64,000 nt of DNA from Rhizophagus irregularis (taxonomy: Eukaryota > Glomeromycota > Glomeromycetes > Glomerales > Glomeraceae), in the NCBI RefSeq assembly GCF_026210795.1, contig NC_089442.1, forward strand, positions 2,852,001 through 2,916,000, given 5' to 3'. The notes beneath the pieces are model-generated. The model saw only the letters and a program-made list of their open reading frames with translations, was not told the origin of the DNA and did not search any database. The translations under genes were made by a program, and so were the position numbers. Shown here in pieces: positions 60,246 through 64,000 of this stretch. The first letter of the stretch is position 1, and each line of letters opens with the position of its first letter.

Positions 60246-61441
60246 ATTTGGAATATATTTATACATAAAAATTTGCGTACATAATTGTCGCAGTAAAATA
60301 TAAATGAAATGACATCAAAAAAATTATAATTATTCATATATGGTTATCTACGGATTTTTAGCCAGTTAAAAAATTTGTCAACGTTCCGATCAATGGATTA
60401 CTGGTTCGGACCACTAACGTATATGATATAAAAATTTTCTTTAACGTTTCAATTCAATGTTGAATTCATTTTCGCTTAAGATTATTGGATATCATTGTCC
60501 GGAGCAAAGCGATATGTCTACGCACTATGAAAAAAAAATCGATCCCGTGAATTTCTCTGCCCGCCACGTGATTGTCACCCAATAAAATCACAAATTTTAG
60601 TTTTTCGCTCCAGATTTACGACGGTTCCCGTTTCCTAGTTTAATAATTAATTACAATATATTGTAATAAAATTCAACATTATATTAACGCAATTAAATAA
60701 ATAGTTTATAAGATTTATATTTAAACTACCAATTCTATACATAAAAGGTTGGAGTATTAAAAAATTATTATCCTGTCGTACGTCATCAAAGTTTTTTTAC
60801 CTTGTCTCTTATAGATAAAGGTTCAAACTTTATTCTGTAAGATTTGCTTGAGATAATTTATATTCACATGTTATCGGGTATGCAAAAATTGTGGTCGAAG
60901 CATTTAGTATGAGTATGATGATAAGCGATGAATTAAAATATATTCTAAAAACAGTATCGTTAACGGATTCACCATATACGTAGTAAAAAGAATGTAAAAC
61001 CGTTCCAATAACGTTCTTAAATCAATTTTATTATCCCTTAAACTGTAGGGGCTAAAATGAATTTTAAAAAATTTTGAATTTTTAAAATATCTTAAGATCT
61101 AGTGATTATAAAAAGATGAAATTATATTTGTTAGATTCCTCTTATTAAGGCGCATTTAATGGTAACAAAATCATAACTCTAAAATTGATAAATAAAAAGT
61201 TATATTAATTTATATATTTTTAGATTTTGTAAGTTATCCTGTCACATAATATTTATAGAAGGACAATTTTGTTTCTATCAGATTCTTCTCATTAAAATGC
61301 ATCAAATGGTGGTAATTTTATATTTCTAGGGTTAATGGATAAAAAGATATTTCAATTTAAAAAATTTAGCTACTATTTGTTATAATTTGTCGATCATTTA
61401 CTTTTAAAAAATCATTCGATTTTTACTTACAAAACTAGAGT

Positions 61442-61481
61442 CATACCCTAGGGCCGGTGACCGGCCCTTTCTAAGAGTATG
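61442..61481. repeat. GC-rich hairpin in AT-rich DNA
   Basis: AGGGCCGGT-GA-CCGGCCCT with outer CATAC/GTATG pairs, forming an extended palindrome. It could be a mobile-element end (Helitron-type hairpin) or a transcript terminator; neither is proven. Confidence 0.45.
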
Positions 61482-61789
61482 ATATATACCATAAATTTTA
61501 ACACTTATTTGCAGAAACAAAAGTATTGATAAGATATAATTTGAAATAAATAAATAATTTATTTTATTTTTTTTTTCATCTAAAATATTTTAATTTGTTT
61601 TTTACGTTTTGATTTAATTGTAATTGGCCTTAAAAGAAGAATTTATAAAAAACAATTTTTTTTAAAAAAATTTTTTCGTTTCTACTTTCTAACCAAAATA
61701 AAATAATTCAATAAAATTTATTTCACATGATTAAAACTTAATATTGTAGGATATTTCAAATCAAATTTGGACGATTCTATGTCTACATA

Positions 61790-62170
61790 TTATGTTTTTA
61801 ATAAATCAATTCATGTAATATATAATTTTTTTTATAAATCAATTCATGTAATATATATTTTAATAAGAAAATTCATATAATTTTCTTTAATAATTAAATT
61901 CATATAATGTTTTTAATAATTAAGTTTGTATTATATTTTTAATTATAATTTTTTACTAATAAATATTTTTTTAATAAATAAATTTAATAAATTCGGATAT
62001 ATAATTTTTCTTAATAAATCAATTCATGTAATATATATTTTAATAATTAAATTTGTATAATGTTTTTTAATAATTACTAAATTTGTATAATGCTTTTTTT
62101 AATAAATAAACTCGTATAATGTTTTTTAATGAATAAATTTAATAAATTCGGGTATATATATTAAAATTCA
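61790..62170. repeat. Diverged AT-rich tandem repeat
   Basis: TTTTTAATAAAT(C/A)AATTCATGTAATATAT-type units recur about eight times with variation, period roughly 40-45 bp. Confidence 0.55.
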
Positions 62171-62371
62171 GATATATATATATTTTTGGATATATATATT
62201 TTTTATATAATTTGGATATATGTAAAATTTAGACATATTTTTTTTTTATATTTGATCAGGTTCATTTAAGAATGTTATTCGCTTTATATATTTAATTTCC
62301 TTCAATTCCTATTATAATTAATCCCAAAAATTAGCCTCCTGAACCATGTATACTGTACGAATAATAAATAT

Positions 62372-62497
62372 TTCCTTGATGTTAATATGTAGTTAGCTCC
62401 CAGATTTTTGGCCAGCCAAATTGACAATTCATAATTCCTTGATGTCAATATATGGTTAGCTCTTGATTTTTGATCAACCAATTCGGATCATGCTGCA
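62372..62497. repeat. 63-bp tandem repeat, two copies
   Basis: TTCCTTGATGT(T/C)AATAT and GGTTAGCTC/AGTTAGCTC then GATTTTTG occur with a 63-bp period (62372 and 62435). Confidence 0.6.
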
Positions 62498-62554
62498 GAT
62501 CATGATTAATTTTTTTTTTTTATATAAACGACCATTGTTCGTAATATTGAACTC

Positions 62555-62645
62555 AATATCAACTCAATATCAATATCAATATCAATATCAATTCAATATC
62601 AATTCAATACAATATCAATATCAATATCAATATCAATAATATCAA
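62555..62645. repeat. ATATCA microsatellite
   Basis: An (ATATCA)n tract with ATTCAATATCA variants. Confidence 0.75.
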
Positions 62646-63690
62646 TAATATAAAAACGTACCCTATACTTAGCGCATAAGAGCTAACCAAATTAGTAAAA
62701 TTTTCCTTCCTTTCCAGGATAGCACGATTAGCATAACAACCAATTACAAGGACTATCACTATTAAAATGAAGATCACCTGATATCGTTAACTATATAGTG
62801 TGATCTGTATATAGTGTCAAATATTGGTTTATGTAATAAAATATTTTAAGGTATTTAAAAGTGTCTTTAATTAAAAAACAAAATTGCAGGCAAATTTGGC
62901 TGCAAAACAGTTTAAGGGATAAAAATTCATCTCTAAATAATAAATGTATATTGACTGATATATAAGAAATAAATTGAATTATTAACTATCTTAAGTCTAA
63001 TCTAAATTATGTACTGTAAGTCTCATAATACGAAAAACGTCAAAAAGATTTTTTTTTGGAACATACAGTAAGTTGCTACGCCACAATATCAATTCATAAG
63101 TTATATTCTTATTTATTTGTTTTGTGGGAAACTGGGAATATTCCCGTTTCCATATTTAAAAATTAAAAAATTTAACTACATTGTATAATTTATAAAGTTT
63201 TAAAGCAGTGCATTGGTGTTCTTCCTATAATAGATTATTCCTGTGAGTTTCCGTATCATATTTATGATTTGAATGATAGGAAGTTTGATTTTCGTATTAA
63301 AAAAATTAAACAGCACTTTTTTTTAGGCGACATAATGTTAAAAAATTGGTTTTCGTTTTATAGATTCAAAATTCTGAGGTCGGCGGTCGGTTTTATATAT
63401 TTTTTGTAAGGTAAAATGATAGTCCCAAATTTTTAAGATTTTTTTTTTTTTTAATCTGCAAATTTTCATAAAACTAGGTCGGTGATTATGAGAACCAATT
63501 ATTTAACGTTGTATCGCTTTATATAAATTAAAAATAAAAGTGAAAACCAGCGAATCATTTCTCTAAGATTTGTAACACACACATATTTGTATTAGGTGAC
63601 ACCCGAGCGTCAAAGAAAACATGTCTAAAATTAGAAGTCATTAACGCCACCAGAATTTATAATAAATGTTACACTGTCGCAAATATACGC

Positions 63691-63700
63691 TATATATAAC
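63691..63700 (+). promoter_or_regulatory. TATA box of the kinase gene
   Basis: TATATATAAC about 40 bp upstream of the ATG at 63732. Confidence 0.5.
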
Positions 63701-63731
63701 CGTCTAGTTTTCCAAGTTTTTTTCGTCAAAA

Positions 63732-63941
63732 ATGTCAAAAATCAGCAACAATTTAGAAACATTAATTTCTGAAGGATGTATCGAATATTATGAATATTCT
63801 GATTTTAAAAATATACAACTGATAGGAAAAGGTGCGTCTGGAAGCGTGACTCGTGCTACTTGGAAAGATACTACTACTCGTTTTTTCGCCTTGAAATCTT
63901 TTAATAATGATAAACAAACTCATAAAGAAATTGTTAAAGAG
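63732..63941 (+). CDS. Protein kinase, first exon (gene runs past the window)
   Basis: Seventy codons starting MSKISNNLETLISEGCIEYY. The ATP-binding loop is intact (IGKGASGSV, residues about 33-41) and FALKSF supplies the invariant Lys of strand beta 3. The exon ends ...KEIVKE followed by a GT donor at 63942; the relic at 2159 ends its first exon at the same point. The type is the tyrosine-kinase-like Ser/Thr kinase group greatly expanded in Glomeromycotina. Catalytic and activation segments lie outside the window. Given the relic at 2159, where kinase sequence precedes RING/TPR family sequence, the continuation may encode a kinase fused to TPR or Sel1 repeats; that cannot be tested here. Confidence 0.8.
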
Positions 63942-64000
63942 GTATAGTAATATTCAATATTTGAATTATTTTTAAAGTATATGTGAAATTAAAATAATTT

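Larger units (their letters stand above)
60246..63690. other. Long AT-rich intergenic region with local repeats
   Basis: No gene. It contains CACGTGATTGTCAC (60572), a diverged pair of ~90-bp units (about 61110-61200 and 61268-61352, CAGATTC(C)TCTCATTAA core), a GC hairpin at 61442-61481, a diverged AT repeat (61790-62170), a 63-bp tandem repeat (62372-62497) and an ATATCA repeat (62555-62645). Confidence 0.45.

Noticed and set aside
1-64000. tRNA, rRNA or CRISPR features
   Set aside because: No tRNA B-box in a foldable setting, no rRNA-like conserved tract and no spaced direct-repeat array were seen.

Overview
The window is AT-rich (roughly three quarters A+T by eye) eukaryotic DNA. It has short GT-AG introns of about 70-90 bp, very long AT-rich intergenic tracts and many small terminal-inverted-repeat elements. 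The gene content (an expanded RING-like/TPR family, a kinase whose first exon opens with a YEYSDFKNIQLIGKG-type stretch, a eukaryotic Fic protein and small secreted proteins) fits an arbuscular mycorrhizal fungus of the Rhizophagus/Glomeraceae type. That assignment is from recognition, not from a search.

The dominant content is one multicopy family. I reconstruct four apparently intact members, all with the same six-exon plan: a 7-codon first exon, a ~3 kb second exon, then four short exons. Two are on + (5129-9200 and 11728-15788) and two on - (45272-49613 and 51723-55673). The predicted proteins are 1186-1226 aa, with a helical N-terminal region, a RING/U-box-like Cys/His module, a TPR superhelix and a C-terminal module encoded by exons 3-6. 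Around them lie decaying copies: a 5'-truncated copy broken by a 770-bp element (19056-21557), a heavily decayed copy broken by an hAT-like insertion (22345-24852), an orphan last exon (26181-26360), a small fragment at 60183-60245, and a relic at 2159-2915 in which kinase exons run into a piece of the family's N-terminal region. A clean first exon of the same kinase type opens at 63732 and runs off the window.

The middle (27-44 kb) holds a four-exon Fic (AMPylation-type) gene; a 2.7-kb ORF1-only LINE-like element with a 14-bp target duplication just upstream of it; a relic resembling an IQGAP/RasGAP C-terminus; a four-pass membrane protein; a partial membrane-protein gene with splice problems; and a small secreted protein. 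Two paralogous membrane/secreted proteins with Asp/Tyr-rich tails sit 27 kb apart (419-682 and 27204-27572).

Mobile DNA is abundant and well delimited. hAT-type elements with 8-bp duplications lie at 16459-16809, 18196-18738, 23075-24381 and 56273-57013. A Harbinger-type MITE with TTA duplication sits in an intron (45959-46329). Other elements are a 231-bp MITE bringing CACGTG sites (55891-56121), a foldback element (59834-60118) and a Helitron-like 3' end (42634-42660). Insertions into family copies, and nesting, give a relative order of events. No tRNA, rRNA or CRISPR array was seen.
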